Shown here piece after piece: positions 8,716-16,929 of a DNA stretch of 64,000 nucleotides. Positions within the stretch are counted from its first letter, which is position 1. Every line of letters starts with the position of its first letter. A program made the translations under genes and the position numbers. The stretch comes from Pseudomonas tohonis. GTDB taxonomy: Bacteria > Pseudomonadota > Gammaproteobacteria > Pseudomonadales > Pseudomonadaceae. The notes beneath the pieces were generated by a model. It searched no databases and was not told the DNA's origin. It saw only the letters and a program-made list of their open reading frames with translations. The stretch lies in contig NZ_AP023189.1 of the NCBI RefSeq assembly GCF_012767755.2, positions 4,094,001 through 4,158,000 of the forward strand. Reading direction: 5' to 3'.

Positions 8716-9483
8716 ATGCCCGGCACCGTCCAACGCAGGCTCGCAGTCCTGGCCTTCACCCTGATCGCCTGCAACGCCCGGGCGGCGGATGGGGATGCGC
8801 CCGACCCCGGCGCCCTCGCCGCCCTGGTGAAGATGGGCGAACACCTGCGCGGCCTGCAGCAGTACGCCCTCGACGCCGAAAGCGACAGCGACCAGTTGCT
8901 GGAAAACGGCCAGGCGCTGGTGGTGCATGCCAGCACCCGGTTGCTGGTGAGCGCACCGGACAAGCTGCAGGTGCAGGTGACGGGCGCCGAGTACCAGCGC
9001 AGCCTGTTCTACGACGGCCAGCACTTCACCCTCTACGACAGCCGCCAGGGCTACTTCGGCCGTGACGTGGCGCCCACCAGCCAGGAGGAACTGCTGGCCC
9101 TGCTCGGCGAGCGCTACGGCATCCAGCTGCCGCTGGCCGACCTCATCCAGTGGCACCCGGATACCGCGCAGCGCGTCGGCCTCGACAGCGCCCTGCATAT
9201 CGGCAGCGAACAGGTCGGCGACCAGACCTGCGAGCACTACGCCTACCGCCAGCCCGGCCTCGATTGGCAGCTATGGCTGCGCCAGGGCGACGAGCCCCTG
9301 CCCTGCAAGATGGTGCTGACCCGGCTCGACCAACCCGAACGCCCGCGCCACAGCGTGACCTACCGGTGGGACACCCTGCCGATGGTCGGCCCCGGCGACT
9401 TCGTCTTCACCCCGCCGGAGGGCGCGAAGCCGGTGCCGTTGCTGGAGTTGCAGGCGGATGAAAGCGGGGGGCGGAAGCCTTGA
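8716..9483 (+). CDS. Exported DUF2092 protein
   Basis: A 255-residue protein with a signal peptide (about 1-23, ending NARA) and a DUF2092-type body, a LolA/LolB-like half-barrel. Recognisable pieces are LRGLQQYALDAESDSDQLLENGQ, STRLLVSAPDKLQVQV, FYDGQHFTLYD and GDFVFTPPEGAKPV. Members are periplasmic and functionally unknown. The fold may bind lipid or hydrophobic ligands. It converges on the VapC-type toxin gene with an 8-nt gap. Confidence 0.7.
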   Translation: MPGTVQRRLAVLAFTLIACNARAADGDAPDPGALAALVKMGEHLRGLQQYALDAESDSDQLLENGQALVVHASTRLLVSAPDKLQVQVTGAEYQRSLFYDGQHFTLYDSRQGYFGRDVAPTSQEELLALLGERYGIQLPLADLIQWHPDTAQRVGLDSALHIGSEQVGDQTCEHYAYRQPGLDWQLWLRQGDEPLPCKMVLTRLDQPERPRHSVTYRWDTLPMVGPGDFVFTPPEGAKPVPLLELQADESGGRKP

Positions 9484-9491
9484 CCCCTCTT

Positions 9492-9899
9492 TCAGCCGAA
9501 CGGATTCAGCACCCGCAAACGCCCATCGAGGAGCAACCCCGAGTGCATGTCTTCGCTGTGGAGGGTCGAGCAGCCCGCGACAAGCGCAGCGGCGGCGATA
9601 CAGGCATCGTAGAAAGACAGCCTGTAGCGATCAGCCAGCTCACGCGCCTGCCGGTGGACCTCCAGCGTCACCGGTACGACGCGACAGAAGCCTTGCACCA
9701 GCTCCAGGAAACGGCCGATCTCATCCCAGCTCATCCTCAACTTGCGGGAGCAGACGCTGGCCACCTCATTGAGAACCTGCACACTGATCGTCGGTCTCTT
9801 CGCCAGCAGTGCCTCGGCGGCATCCGCCTTGGCCGGGTCGGCGGACAGCAGATAGAGCAGCACGTTGGTATCGAGAAAGATCGATGCCCTAGTCCTCAC
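9492..9899 (-). CDS. VapC-type PIN-domain toxin
   Basis: A 135-residue PIN-domain ribonuclease, the toxin of a type II system. Acidic residues of the metal site are seen in SIFLDTNVLLYLLS, VLNEVASV and RLSFYDACIAAAALV. The GTG at 9899 was chosen: it overlaps the antitoxin stop by 11 bp, has GAGG upstream and puts the first Asp a few residues from the N terminus, as is usual. An ATG at 9914 would add five residues. Translational coupling to the antitoxin is expected. The RNA target cannot be told from sequence. Confidence 0.85.
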   Translation of the reverse strand: MRTRASIFLDTNVLLYLLSADPAKADAAEALLAKRPTISVQVLNEVASVCSRKLRMSWDEIGRFLELVQGFCRVVPVTLEVHRQARELADRYRLSFYDACIAAAALVAGCSTLHSEDMHSGLLLDGRLRVLNPFG

Positions 9900-10125
9900 G
9901 GCCAGCGGCCTCATCGCGGTTGAAACGGAAATCCGCCGGCAGCTTGCCGCGAAACGCCCGTAGCCGCGCAAGCCGCCCCTCATCGTCAGGCCTCTTGCTG
10001 ATGGCGAAGGTGCGATCACCCTCGATCAGTATCTCGATATCGTCGCCCTCCTTCAGTTCCAGCGCCTCGACCACGCTCGCCGGTATACGCACCGCCAGGC
10101 TGTTTCCCCACTTCGCGACTTGCAT
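9889..10125 (-). CDS. AbrB/MazE-type antitoxin (VapB-like)
   Basis: A 78-residue antitoxin with an N-terminal AbrB/MazE swapped-hairpin DNA-binding domain (MQVAKWGNSLAVRIPASVVEALELKEGD) and a C-terminal tail that should wrap the toxin. The start at 10125 has a near-perfect AGGAGG Shine-Dalgarno. A 7-bp inverted repeat lies just upstream and probably serves autorepression by the antitoxin or its toxin complex. It is first in the two-gene operon, as usual. Confidence 0.87.
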   Translation of the reverse strand: MQVAKWGNSLAVRIPASVVEALELKEGDDIEILIEGDRTFAISKRPDDEGRLARLRAFRGKLPADFRFNRDEAAGRED

Positions 10126-10142
10126 GGCTACCTCCTCCCTTG

Positions 10143-10165
10143 GATATACAAAGCAATCGTATATC
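10143..10165. promoter_or_regulatory. Inverted repeat before the antitoxin gene
   Basis: GATATAC (10143-10149) and GTATATC (10159-10165) form a perfect 7-bp inverted repeat with a 9-nt spacer, 17 nt upstream of the antitoxin start. It is AT-rich in a GC-rich setting and a likely operator and promoter element. Confidence 0.6.
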
Positions 10166-10246
10166 AACGACGCCTACCGCATGCCATGGACAGCCTGCCG
10201 GCGAGACGCTAGCTTTTGCCGCCTGGGCGCCCCAACAGGCGGTGCC

Positions 10247-10897
10247 ATGACAAGGAACGTCCCATTGAAATACCTGATCGCCCTGCTGCTGGCCCTCGGC
10301 CTGTCGGGCTGCCAGACCGGCCAGAGCAGCCAGTTCCAGCACCAGGACATCCCGGCCGCCGGCCCCTACCGGCACGACGGCACCGGCATCATCTTCCCGA
10401 CCACCTCCGGCATCTTCCTCCGTGCCCAGATCCTGCGCTTCGACGAGCAGGCCCGGCACATCATGGTCGCCTACAACTCCGAGCTGATCGCCCAGCCCGT
10501 CATCCTCAGCGCCTATGTCTACCCGGCGCCACAGGTCACCTCGTTCGGCTCGCCGGCGGACGTGATCGCCACCGCCAGGCGCCAACTGGCACTCGATCAC
10601 CAGAGGCAACAGAAGGCGGAAATCCTCGCCTTCCATGAGAACGGCAAGCTGGTGAGCGAACAGCCCGCGACCCTGGCCTACAGGGGCCGGACGATCACCG
10701 GCCTGCGTGCGGACTTCGCGTTCGTCGAACCCTTCGCCGGCGAGGTACAGCCCATCCGCTCCTCGCTCTACCTCTTCGAACTGGGCGAGAGCATGCTCAA
10801 GCTCCGCGTATCCGCGCCCGCCTCGGTGGACAGCGAGGCGGCGGTCAAGGCGGTGATCGAAGAGATTGGGGGCAGCTCGGCTGGGGAGCCGCTTTAA
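10247..10897 (+). CDS. Hypothetical lipoprotein
   Basis: A 216-residue protein with a clear lipoprotein signal (LKYLIALLLALGLSGC), so it is membrane-anchored in the cell envelope. The mature part is soluble, with no family I recognise. The ATG at 10247 is the first in-frame start, but a TTG at 10265 has a better spaced AGGA and would give a tidy MKYLIALLLALGLSGC signal. There is no operon partner: the toxin-antitoxin pair diverges upstream and a LysR gene converges downstream. Confidence 0.72.
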   Translation: MTRNVPLKYLIALLLALGLSGCQTGQSSQFQHQDIPAAGPYRHDGTGIIFPTTSGIFLRAQILRFDEQARHIMVAYNSELIAQPVILSAYVYPAPQVTSFGSPADVIATARRQLALDHQRQQKAEILAFHENGKLVSEQPATLAYRGRTITGLRADFAFVEPFAGEVQPIRSSLYLFELGESMLKLRVSAPASVDSEAAVKAVIEEIGGSSAGEPL

Positions 10898-10944
10898 GGT
10901 TCGACACTCCACAGGAGGTGTGGCCTGGCCCCACATCGCTGCGC

Positions 10945-11015
10945 TGGGCTTCGTACCTCAGCCCAACCTACCGCATCGCCTAGCCTCGCCCCGTAGCCCG
11001 GGCTTCAGCCCGGGA
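10945..11015. repeat. REP-like palindromes
   Basis: Contains an imperfect GCTGGGCTTCGTACC/CAGCCCAACC-type repeat and then CCCGGGCT-TC-AGCCCGGG (10997-11014), an 8-bp-arm hairpin. It lies in the 180-bp gap between convergent genes and may also end transcription. Confidence 0.45.
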
Positions 11016-11077
11016 CGCGCACCGCACCGACGCGCGGCCCGATCAGCAGGCGGCGCTGAACCGGGCTGCCGCGCACG

Positions 11078-11992
11078 TCACAGCGTCGTCGCCCGCCCCT
11101 GGCTGTCCAGCTCGAACACCTTGTTGCGCATCAGCCGCTCGCGCAGCCAGCGTTGCGCCTGGCCGCGCCCGTGGCGGCGCTGCCAGAGCAGGTCGACGCC
11201 CACCAGCCAGTCGGTGAAGGGGTAGGCGGCGAGCTGCAGCTCCACCAGTTCGCCAGCGGCCAACTCGCGTTGCACCAGTTGGCGCGGCAGGGTCGCCCAG
11301 CCGAGGCCGGCGCGGACCATTTCCACCAGGGCCATGTAGCTCTCCGCCTGCCACAGGCGCGTGGCGCGCAGGTACTCGCTGCTGGGCAGCTTGCTGGCGT
11401 GGGCGCTGAAGGCCAGGCGGCGGTGGGCATGCAGGTCGGCGAAGCTGACCCCGTCGCGTTGGGCCAGTGGATGTCCGGGATGGGTGACGTGGACCATCAC
11501 CAGCTTGCCCATCTGCTGGAACTCCAGCTCACGCGGGTATTCCGGCTGGGAGAAGGCGATGCCCAGCTCCACCTCGCCGCGCTGGAGCATGCCGGCGACA
11601 TCGCCGCTGTGCGGATGGCGAACGATCAGGTCGACATGGGGAAAGGCCTGCTCGAACTCGCACAGCACCGGCATCACCGTGCTGTAGGGCACCTCGATGG
11701 CGAGGGTGAGGTGGGGTTCGGTTTCCCCCGCCAGGCTGTCGGCATGGCCCTGCAACGCCAGGCAGCGCTCCAGCACGGCCTCGGCCTCCAGTTGCAGTTT
11801 CTGGCCAGCGGCGGTGAGGCCGGGAATGCGCGTGGAGCGGTCGAACAGCTCGACGCCCAGGTCGGCCTCCAGGTTGGCGATGGCGGCGCTGACGGTGGAC
11901 TGGGTGCGCCCCAGGCGCCGCGCCGCCGCCGAGAAGGACCCGGCCTGCACCACGGCGACGAACACCTGCAGCTGATCGAGAGAAAACCGCAT
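11078..11992 (-). CDS. LysR-family regulator of the purine gene set
   Basis: A 304-residue LysR regulator. The N-terminal winged helix-turn-helix is LDQLQVFVAVVQAGSFSAAARRLGRTQSTVSAAIANLEADLG, followed by the linker and a type 2 periplasmic-binding-like effector domain (about 90-290). It diverges from the NCS2 permease, guanine deaminase and hydroxyisourate hydrolase genes. The 159-bp space carries three copies of an 8-bp half-site, so it most likely controls purine uptake and catabolism. The inducer is unknown; a purine or ureide is the natural guess. Confidence 0.87.
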   Translation of the reverse strand: MRFSLDQLQVFVAVVQAGSFSAAARRLGRTQSTVSAAIANLEADLGVELFDRSTRIPGLTAAGQKLQLEAEAVLERCLALQGHADSLAGETEPHLTLAIEVPYSTVMPVLCEFEQAFPHVDLIVRHPHSGDVAGMLQRGEVELGIAFSQPEYPRELEFQQMGKLVMVHVTHPGHPLAQRDGVSFADLHAHRRLAFSAHASKLPSSEYLRATRLWQAESYMALVEMVRAGLGWATLPRQLVQRELAAGELVELQLAAYPFTDWLVGVDLLWQRRHGRGQAQRWLRERLMRNKVFELDSQGRATTL

Positions 11993-12006
11993 CGCACCAC
12001 CCCTTC

Positions 12007-12046
12007 AACCATCGATGAAGGCGATGGTTATTCATTTGAACCATCG
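12007..12046. promoter_or_regulatory. Triple half-site LysR operator
   Basis: AACCATCG (12007-12014), CGATGGTT (12022-12029) and AACCATCG (12039-12046) give two overlapping perfect 8-bp inverted repeats with spacers of 7 and 9 nt. They lie 15 bp from the LysR start. Alternative dimer placements on such sites are typical of LysR activation. Confidence 0.7.
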
Positions 12047-12151
12047 CCATCAAGCCCCTGAAGATGCGGGCGAGCCAGCACTGCCTCCTCGAAACGCTGG
12101 GCAACCCGAATCCCATAACAAGAAACGTTGCACCTTCAGGAGAACACCCCC

Positions 12152-13489
12152 ATGACCCGCCCCACGCCCCATCCCGTCGACCAGCTTCTGCCTGTGCGAC
12201 AGCTCCTCACCTATGGCCTGCAACACGTGCTGGTGCTCTATGCCGGCGCCGTGGCGGTGCCGCTGATCCTCGGCAGCGCCCTGGGCCTGAGCCATGCGCA
12301 GATCGTCCTGCTGATCAATGCCAACCTGCTCACCTCCGGCATCGCCACGCTGGTCCAGACCCTGGGCTTCTGGAAGTTCGGCGCGCGCCTGCCGCTGGTG
12401 CAGGCCTGCTCGTTCATCGCCCTGGCGCCGATGATCATGATCGGCAAGGAGTACGGCCTGGCCCAGGTGTTCGGCGCGGTGATCGCCGCCGGTGCCATCA
12501 CCATCGCCCTGGCGCCGGTGTTCAGCCGCCTGCTGCGCTTCTTCCCACCGGTGGTGATCGGCAGCCTGATCACCATCATCGGCATCTCGCTGATGCCTGC
12601 CGCCGCCATCTGGCTCGGCGGCGGCAACCCCGGCGCGGCGGACTTCGGCGCCCCGGCCAACCTGCTGCTGGGCCTGGCCACGGTGGCCATCACCCTGGTG
12701 GTGTACGCGCGCTTTTCCGGCTTCATCGGCAACCTCGCGGTGCTCATCGGCCTGCTGCTGGGCAGCCTGCTGGCGGCGGCATGCGGCATGACCGACTTCA
12801 GCCGTGTCGGCGAGGCGGCCTGGTTCGAGCTCTCCGCCCCCATGGCCTTCGGCGTGCCGCAGTTCTCGCTGACGCCGATCCTGATCATGACCCTGGCGAT
12901 GCTGGTGATCATGGCCGAGACCACCGGCAACTGCCTCGCCATCGGCCAGCTCACCGGCAGGACGATCGATGCACGCACCCTGGGCAACGCCTTCCGTGCG
13001 GACGGCCTGTCGACGGTCATCGGCGGGCTGTTCAACAGTTTTCCCTACAACGCCTTCACCCAGAACACCGGGCTGATCGCCCTGTCACAGGTCAAGAGCC
13101 GCTTCGTGGTGGCCGCGGCCGGCGGGATCATGGTGGCGATGGGGCTGTTCCCCAAGCTCGGTGCGCTGATCGCCGCAGTGCCGACGCCGGTGCTCGGCGG
13201 CGGCGCCATCGTGATGTTCGGCATGACCACCGTGGCGGGCATCCAGGAGCTGTCGCGGGTGCGCTTCGAAGGCACGCGCAACGCCATCGTGGTCGCCGTC
13301 TCGGTGAGCGTCGGCGTGCTGCCGATGTCCTTCCCCGCCCTCTTCGCCCATGCCCACGGCGCCCTGAAGCTGGTGCTGGAGAGCGGCATCTTCCTCGGCG
13401 CCATCACCGCCATCGTTCTCAACCTGCTGCTCAACGGTCGCGAGCGCAGCGAGCCGCACGCCCAAGGCGCGGCCGACCTCGCCGACTGA
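12152..13489 (+). CDS. NCS2 nucleobase:cation symporter
   Basis: A 445-residue inner-membrane transporter of the nucleobase/ascorbate (NCS2) family with about 14 hydrophobic segments. It probably imports xanthine, uracil or urate with protons. Family regions seen are QHVLVLYAGAVAVPLILG, LQTLGFWKFGARLPLVQ, ETTGNCLAIGQLTGR and the substrate-site block FPYNAFTQNTGLI. The start at 12152 has AGGAGA upstream; an upstream TTG adds only eight residues. Guanine deaminase and an HIU hydrolase-like gene follow, so purines rather than pyrimidines are the likely cargo. Confidence 0.88.
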   Translation: MTRPTPHPVDQLLPVRQLLTYGLQHVLVLYAGAVAVPLILGSALGLSHAQIVLLINANLLTSGIATLVQTLGFWKFGARLPLVQACSFIALAPMIMIGKEYGLAQVFGAVIAAGAITIALAPVFSRLLRFFPPVVIGSLITIIGISLMPAAAIWLGGGNPGAADFGAPANLLLGLATVAITLVVYARFSGFIGNLAVLIGLLLGSLLAAACGMTDFSRVGEAAWFELSAPMAFGVPQFSLTPILIMTLAMLVIMAETTGNCLAIGQLTGRTIDARTLGNAFRADGLSTVIGGLFNSFPYNAFTQNTGLIALSQVKSRFVVAAAGGIMVAMGLFPKLGALIAAVPTPVLGGGAIVMFGMTTVAGIQELSRVRFEGTRNAIVVAVSVSVGVLPMSFPALFAHAHGALKLVLESGIFLGAITAIVLNLLLNGRERSEPHAQGAADLAD

Positions 13490-13528
13490 TTTCCCGCGCC
13501 CTGCGCACCCACTGCCAAGGAGTCACCC

Positions 13529-14035
13529 ATGACCTTCACCCAACTGGTCCCTGCCGGGGTCACCGAGCTCGATCTGGAGCTGCTGCGCGAGTCCATCCGC
13601 CTTTCCCGGGAATCGCGCCAGCGCGGCCGCCACCCCTTCGCCGCCCTGGTGGCCGACCGCGACGGCAAGGTGATCGCCCGTGCCGGCAACAACTCGATGC
13701 CCCCGGAAGGCGACCCGACCCAGCACGCCGAACTGCTGGCGGTGGCCGAAGCCGCGCGCCTGCTGGGCCCGGAGGCCCTGGCCGGATGCACCCTCTACAC
13801 CAGTGCCGAGCCCTGCTGCATGTGCGCCGGCGCGGTGTACTGGACCGGCGTCGGCCGGGTGGTCTACGCCCTCTCGGAACATGCGCTGCTGGGGCTGACC
13901 GGGGCCCACCCGGAGAACCCGACCTTCTCCCTGCCCTGCCGCGAGGTGTTCGCCCGTGGCCAGCGCCAGGTCACGGTGCTGGGGCCGATGCTGGAACGTG
14001 AAGCGGCGGTCCCCCACGAGGGCTTCTGGACGTGA
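13529..14035 (+). CDS. Guanine deaminase-type nucleoside deaminase
   Basis: A 168-residue zinc deaminase of the cytidine/deoxycytidylate deaminase superfamily. The zinc ligands and catalytic Glu are visible in QHAELLAV (His66, Glu68) and SAEPCCMCAGA (Cys96, Cys99). Size and the C-terminal part resemble the small guanine deaminases (GuaD) that convert guanine to xanthine. The NCS2 permease upstream and the HIU hydrolase-like gene downstream support this. Other nucleobases are possible. Its stop overlaps the next start (GTGA). Confidence 0.82.
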   Translation: MTFTQLVPAGVTELDLELLRESIRLSRESRQRGRHPFAALVADRDGKVIARAGNNSMPPEGDPTQHAELLAVAEAARLLGPEALAGCTLYTSAEPCCMCAGAVYWTGVGRVVYALSEHALLGLTGAHPENPTFSLPCREVFARGQRQVTVLGPMLEREAAVPHEGFWT

Positions 14036-14388
14036 AGGGCCTCTCCATCCATGTCGTCGACGTCGCCCGTGGCTGCGTCGCCGACGGGCTGGAGCTGCGG
14101 GTGGAGCGCCTGGAAGGCGAGCGTCGCGAGCTGATCCACGCCGGGCGCATCGGCGCGGACGGCCTGCTCGCCGGGCTGGCCGACGAAGCCGGGCGCTGCA
14201 GCGCGGGCGTCTACGAAGTCAGCCTGAGGGTGGCGGACTTCTACCGCGCCCAGGGCATGGTCCTACCCGAGCCGGCCTTCCTCGACCTGCTCGTCTACCG
14301 CTTCGGCATCGCCGATACGGGGCAGCACTACCACCTGCCCTTCAAGCTCACCGCCTGGGGCGTCTCCTGCTTCCGGGGCGGTGCCTGA
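14032..14388 (+). CDS. Transthyretin-like 5-hydroxyisourate hydrolase
   Basis: A 118-residue member of the transthyretin-like hydroxyisourate hydrolases, which open 5-hydroxyisourate in urate breakdown. The N-terminal LSIHVVDVARG holds the catalytic His, RELIHAGRIGADG the catalytic Arg, and GQHYHLPFKLTAWG the second His. The C terminus is unusual: the family ends in YRGS, but here it reads FRGGA. The GTG start overlaps the deaminase stop by 4 nt. No urate oxidase or OHCU decarboxylase gene is present in the window. Confidence 0.8.
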   Translation: MKGLSIHVVDVARGCVADGLELRVERLEGERRELIHAGRIGADGLLAGLADEAGRCSAGVYEVSLRVADFYRAQGMVLPEPAFLDLLVYRFGIADTGQHYHLPFKLTAWGVSCFRGGA

Positions 14389-14619
14389 GCCTTTCCGCCA
14401 CATGCACCGACACCCGCCATGGATATGCCGGCGCACCCCTGCACGAGGGTGCGCTGCGCTACCTGCGGGAGTTTGACGAGTCGTGTCGGCGTCGCTGCCG
14501 GCTGGTTGAGGGTCGCATCCGGGGGCTAATGCCACGGGCAGGCCCGGTAGGTTGCCGTCAGGGGGACGCAAAGGCCCAGGCCCGATGCGTCCGTGACCAT
14601 CGGAAGGCTCGGAGCGACC
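14389..14619 (+). promoter_or_regulatory. Structured leader before the MHS transporter
   Basis: A 231-nt gap without a gene. A hairpin with 8-bp arms (GCGCACCC 14431-14438, GGGTGCGC 14447-14454) may end the purine operon. Nearer the transporter, GGACGCA (14564-14570) can pair with TGCGTCC (14586-14592), while CCGATG (14582-14587) can pair with CATCGG (14598-14603). The two helices share bases and exclude each other. The second ends just before the Shine-Dalgarno. Confidence 0.45.
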
Positions 14620-15936
14620 ATGACCATCCAGGATATTTCCCACGCCACCTCGCCCGTCGATCCGGCGACCTTGCGCAAGGTCATCGCCGCCTCGGCCATC
14701 GGCAACTTCGTCGAATGGTTCGACTTTGCCGTGTACGGCTTCCTCGCGGTGACCATCGCCAGCCTGTTCTTCCCACCGGGCAATGCCTCCCTCGCGCTGC
14801 TGCAGACCTTCGCCGTGTTTGCCGTGTCATTCGCCCTGCGCCCGCTGGGCGGGATCGTCTTCGGCATCCTCGGGGACAAGGTCGGGCGCAAGCGCATCCT
14901 GGCCATCACGGTGTTGCTGATGGCCGCGGCCACCACCCTGATCGGCCTCTTGCCGACCTATGCGTCCATCGGCCTGCTCGCCCCGCTGCTGCTGGCCCTG
15001 GCCCGCTGCATCCAGGGCTTTTCCGCCGGCGGGGAGTACGCCGGCGCCTGCGCGTTCGTCATGGAGCACGCGCCTCCCGAGCAGAAGGCCCGCTATGGCA
15101 GCTTCGTCCCGGTGTCGACGTTCATGGCCTTTGCCGCCGCCGCCGGCATCGTGTTCGGCATGGGGCTGCTCCTGTCCGAGGCCCAGATGCAGGGCTGGGG
15201 CTGGCGCGTGCCCTTCCTGGTCGCGGCGCCCCTGGGGCTGATCGGCCTGTACATGCGCCTGCACCTGGACGAGTCGCCGGCGTTCCGTGCCCTGGCGGCA
15301 GCCCCGCAGGCCGCCCACTCGCCGCTGAAGGAAACCCTGCAGGGGCACGGCCGCACGATTCTCTGCCTGTCGGCCTTCATCTCCGCCACCGCGCTGTCGT
15401 TCTATACGTTCACCACCTACCTCACCACCTACATGCAGGTGGTCGGCGGTGCCTCGCGGCCGACCGCCCTGCTCGCCAGCCTGATGGCCTTGCTGTTCGC
15501 CGCCTTGCTGTGCCCGCTGGTAGGGCGCTATTCGGACTGGGTCGGGCGTCGGCGCACCATCGTCACGGGGTGCGCCTGCCTGATCATCGCGGTCTACCCC
15601 GCCTTCGTGCTGGCAGCGTCGGGCAGCCTCCTGGCCGCGGCGCTGGGGGCGATGCTGCTGGCGGTGGGTGCGGTGGTCTGTGGCGTGGTGACGGCCGTGC
15701 TGCTGTCCGAACAGTTCCCGACGCAGGTGCGCTACACCGCCTCGGCATTTACCTACAACCTGGCGTACACGGTCTTCGGGGGCACCGCACCGCTGGTGGC
15801 GACCTGGCTGATCGAGCAGACCGGCGACCGCCTGTCACCGGCCCTCTACCTGATCGCCATTGCGCTGCTGGCGCTGGCAGGTGGCCTGGCACTGCCGGAG
15901 TCGTCCCGACGCTCCCTGGACTACCAGCCGGAATGA
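14620..15936 (+). CDS. MFS transporter, metabolite:H+ symporter type
   Basis: A 438-residue, 12-segment inner-membrane permease of the MHS branch of the major facilitator superfamily (ProP, KgtP and CitA relatives). Signature regions are ASAIGNFVEWFDFAVYGFLA at the N terminus, GDKVGRKRILAITVLLMA in loop 2-3, and GGEYAGACAFVMEHAPPEQKARYGS. The ATG at 14620 follows GGAG; an in-frame GTG at 14593 would add nine residues and lies in a leader hairpin. The substrate is not evident; organic acids, betaine or proline are usual for the group. Confidence 0.85.
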   Translation: MTIQDISHATSPVDPATLRKVIAASAIGNFVEWFDFAVYGFLAVTIASLFFPPGNASLALLQTFAVFAVSFALRPLGGIVFGILGDKVGRKRILAITVLLMAAATTLIGLLPTYASIGLLAPLLLALARCIQGFSAGGEYAGACAFVMEHAPPEQKARYGSFVPVSTFMAFAAAAGIVFGMGLLLSEAQMQGWGWRVPFLVAAPLGLIGLYMRLHLDESPAFRALAAAPQAAHSPLKETLQGHGRTILCLSAFISATALSFYTFTTYLTTYMQVVGGASRPTALLASLMALLFAALLCPLVGRYSDWVGRRRTIVTGCACLIIAVYPAFVLAASGSLLAAALGAMLLAVGAVVCGVVTAVLLSEQFPTQVRYTASAFTYNLAYTVFGGTAPLVATWLIEQTGDRLSPALYLIAIALLALAGGLALPESSRRSLDYQPE

Positions 15937-16108
15937 CAGCCGCCGCGCCCCGGCACAGGCCGACGGCGCTCGGCCCCGCAGGCCCGCGCACGGGGCAGGC
16001 GCCCTGTCGCTGACCGGCGGCGGAACATCCCGCCCGCCCGGGGACTCGAACGTGCGGATGCCCCGGGCGGGCGGATTATTCGAACGTCGGGCTTGCCGCA
16101 GCGTCAAA

Positions 16109-16127
16109 AATTACGCAGAGTGTAAAT
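16109..16127. promoter_or_regulatory. HmgR-like operator upstream of maiA
   Basis: AATTACG, 5 nt, TGTAAAT. The left half is identical to the left half of the palindrome before hmgA, the spacing is the same, and the right half matches it at 5 of 7 positions. It lies 68 bp before maiA and may place maiA-hpd under HmgR. Confidence 0.5.
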
Positions 16128-16194
16128 AGATTATGAAAACAACAGCGTCAGCGGTGAGCCTGCCGACCGACGCGCTGCCCTGCGAGTGCCTGCC

Positions 16195-16830
16195 ATGGAC
16201 CTGTACACCTACTACCGCTCCACGTCGTCCTACCGCGTGCGCATCGCGCTCGCGCTGAAGGGGCTGGAGGTCCGGCACGTACCGGTCAACCTGATCCGCG
16301 ACGGCGGCGAGCACCATCAGCCGGCCTACCGCGCGATCAACCCCCAGGGCCGCGTCCCCGCCCTGCGCACCGACTCCGGCGAGGTGCTGATCCAGTCACC
16401 CGCCATCATCGAATACCTCGAAGAAACCCACCCGCAGCCGCCCCTGCTGCCGGGCGATGCGCTGCAGCGCGCACGCCAGCGCCAGGTCGCCGCGCTGATC
16501 GGCTGCGACATCCACCCGCTGCACAACGTCGCGGTGCTCAACCGCCTGCGCAAGATGGGCACCGACGAGGACGGCGTGAACGCCTGGATCGGCCACTGGA
16601 TCAGCGAAGGCCTGGCCGCCGTCGAAGCACTGATCGGCGACGACGGCTTCTGCTTCGGCGCCCAGCCGGGCCTGGCGGACGTCTACCTGCTGCCCCAGCT
16701 CTACGCCGCCCGACGCTTTGCCGTGGACCTGGCGAGCTACCCGCGTATTCTCAGGGTCGAGCGCCTGGCCCTTGAACACCCGGCCTTCCGCACCGCCCAC
16801 CCGGACGCCCAGGCCGACAAGCCGGCCTGA
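16195..16830 (+). CDS. maiA: Maleylacetoacetate isomerase
   Basis: Zeta-class glutathione transferase of 211 residues that isomerises maleylacetoacetate to fumarylacetoacetate in tyrosine breakdown. The N-terminal thioredoxin domain carries the zeta signature [19 protein letters not shown] with the catalytic Ser-Ser, then NPQGRVPAL and the glutathione-binding [11 protein letters not shown]. The C-terminal helical domain follows. The ATG at 16195 gives the standard N terminus; a GTG at 16186 would add three residues. It heads a unit with a short ORF and hpd, separated from hmgA-fahA. Confidence 0.93.
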   Translation: MDLYTYYRSTSSYRVRIALALKGLEVRHVPVNLIRDGGEHHQPAYRAINPQGRVPALRTDSGEVLIQSPAIIEYLEETHPQPPLLPGDALQRARQRQVAALIGCDIHPLHNVAVLNRLRKMGTDEDGVNAWIGHWISEGLAAVEALIGDDGFCFGAQPGLADVYLLPQLYAARRFAVDLASYPRILRVERLALEHPAFRTAHPDAQADKPA

Positions 16831-16839
16831 GGAGCGCAC

Positions 16840-16929
16840 ATGCAGACCCTCGGTTTCAAAGTCACCATCGGCGATTTTCTCGCCCGCAGCGTGCGCGGAG
16901 TCTCCTGCGCGCCGCCATCGCGCGCCTGA
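16840..16929 (+). CDS. Candidate 29-residue leader peptide before hpd
   Basis: A 29-codon ORF beginning [13 protein letters not shown] and ending SCAPPSRA. It starts 9 nt after the maiA stop behind GAGGAG, the best-placed Shine-Dalgarno of the neighbourhood, and stops 65 nt before hpd. Its stop codon lies inside the left arm of a perfect 12-bp inverted repeat. I do not recognise a family. It could be a regulatory leader peptide, a small protein, or a chance frame; the ribosome-binding site and position favour translation. Confidence 0.45.
   Translation: MQTLGFKVTIGDFLARSVRGVSCAPPSRA

Noticed and set aside
14521..14619. c-di-GMP-I (GEMM) riboswitch
   Set aside because: GGACGCAAAG is present, but the 5' GGxAAACC strand and the 3' GGTAGC..GGGTTACC strand are not found in the right order; a GGTAGGTTGCCG string lies on the wrong side.
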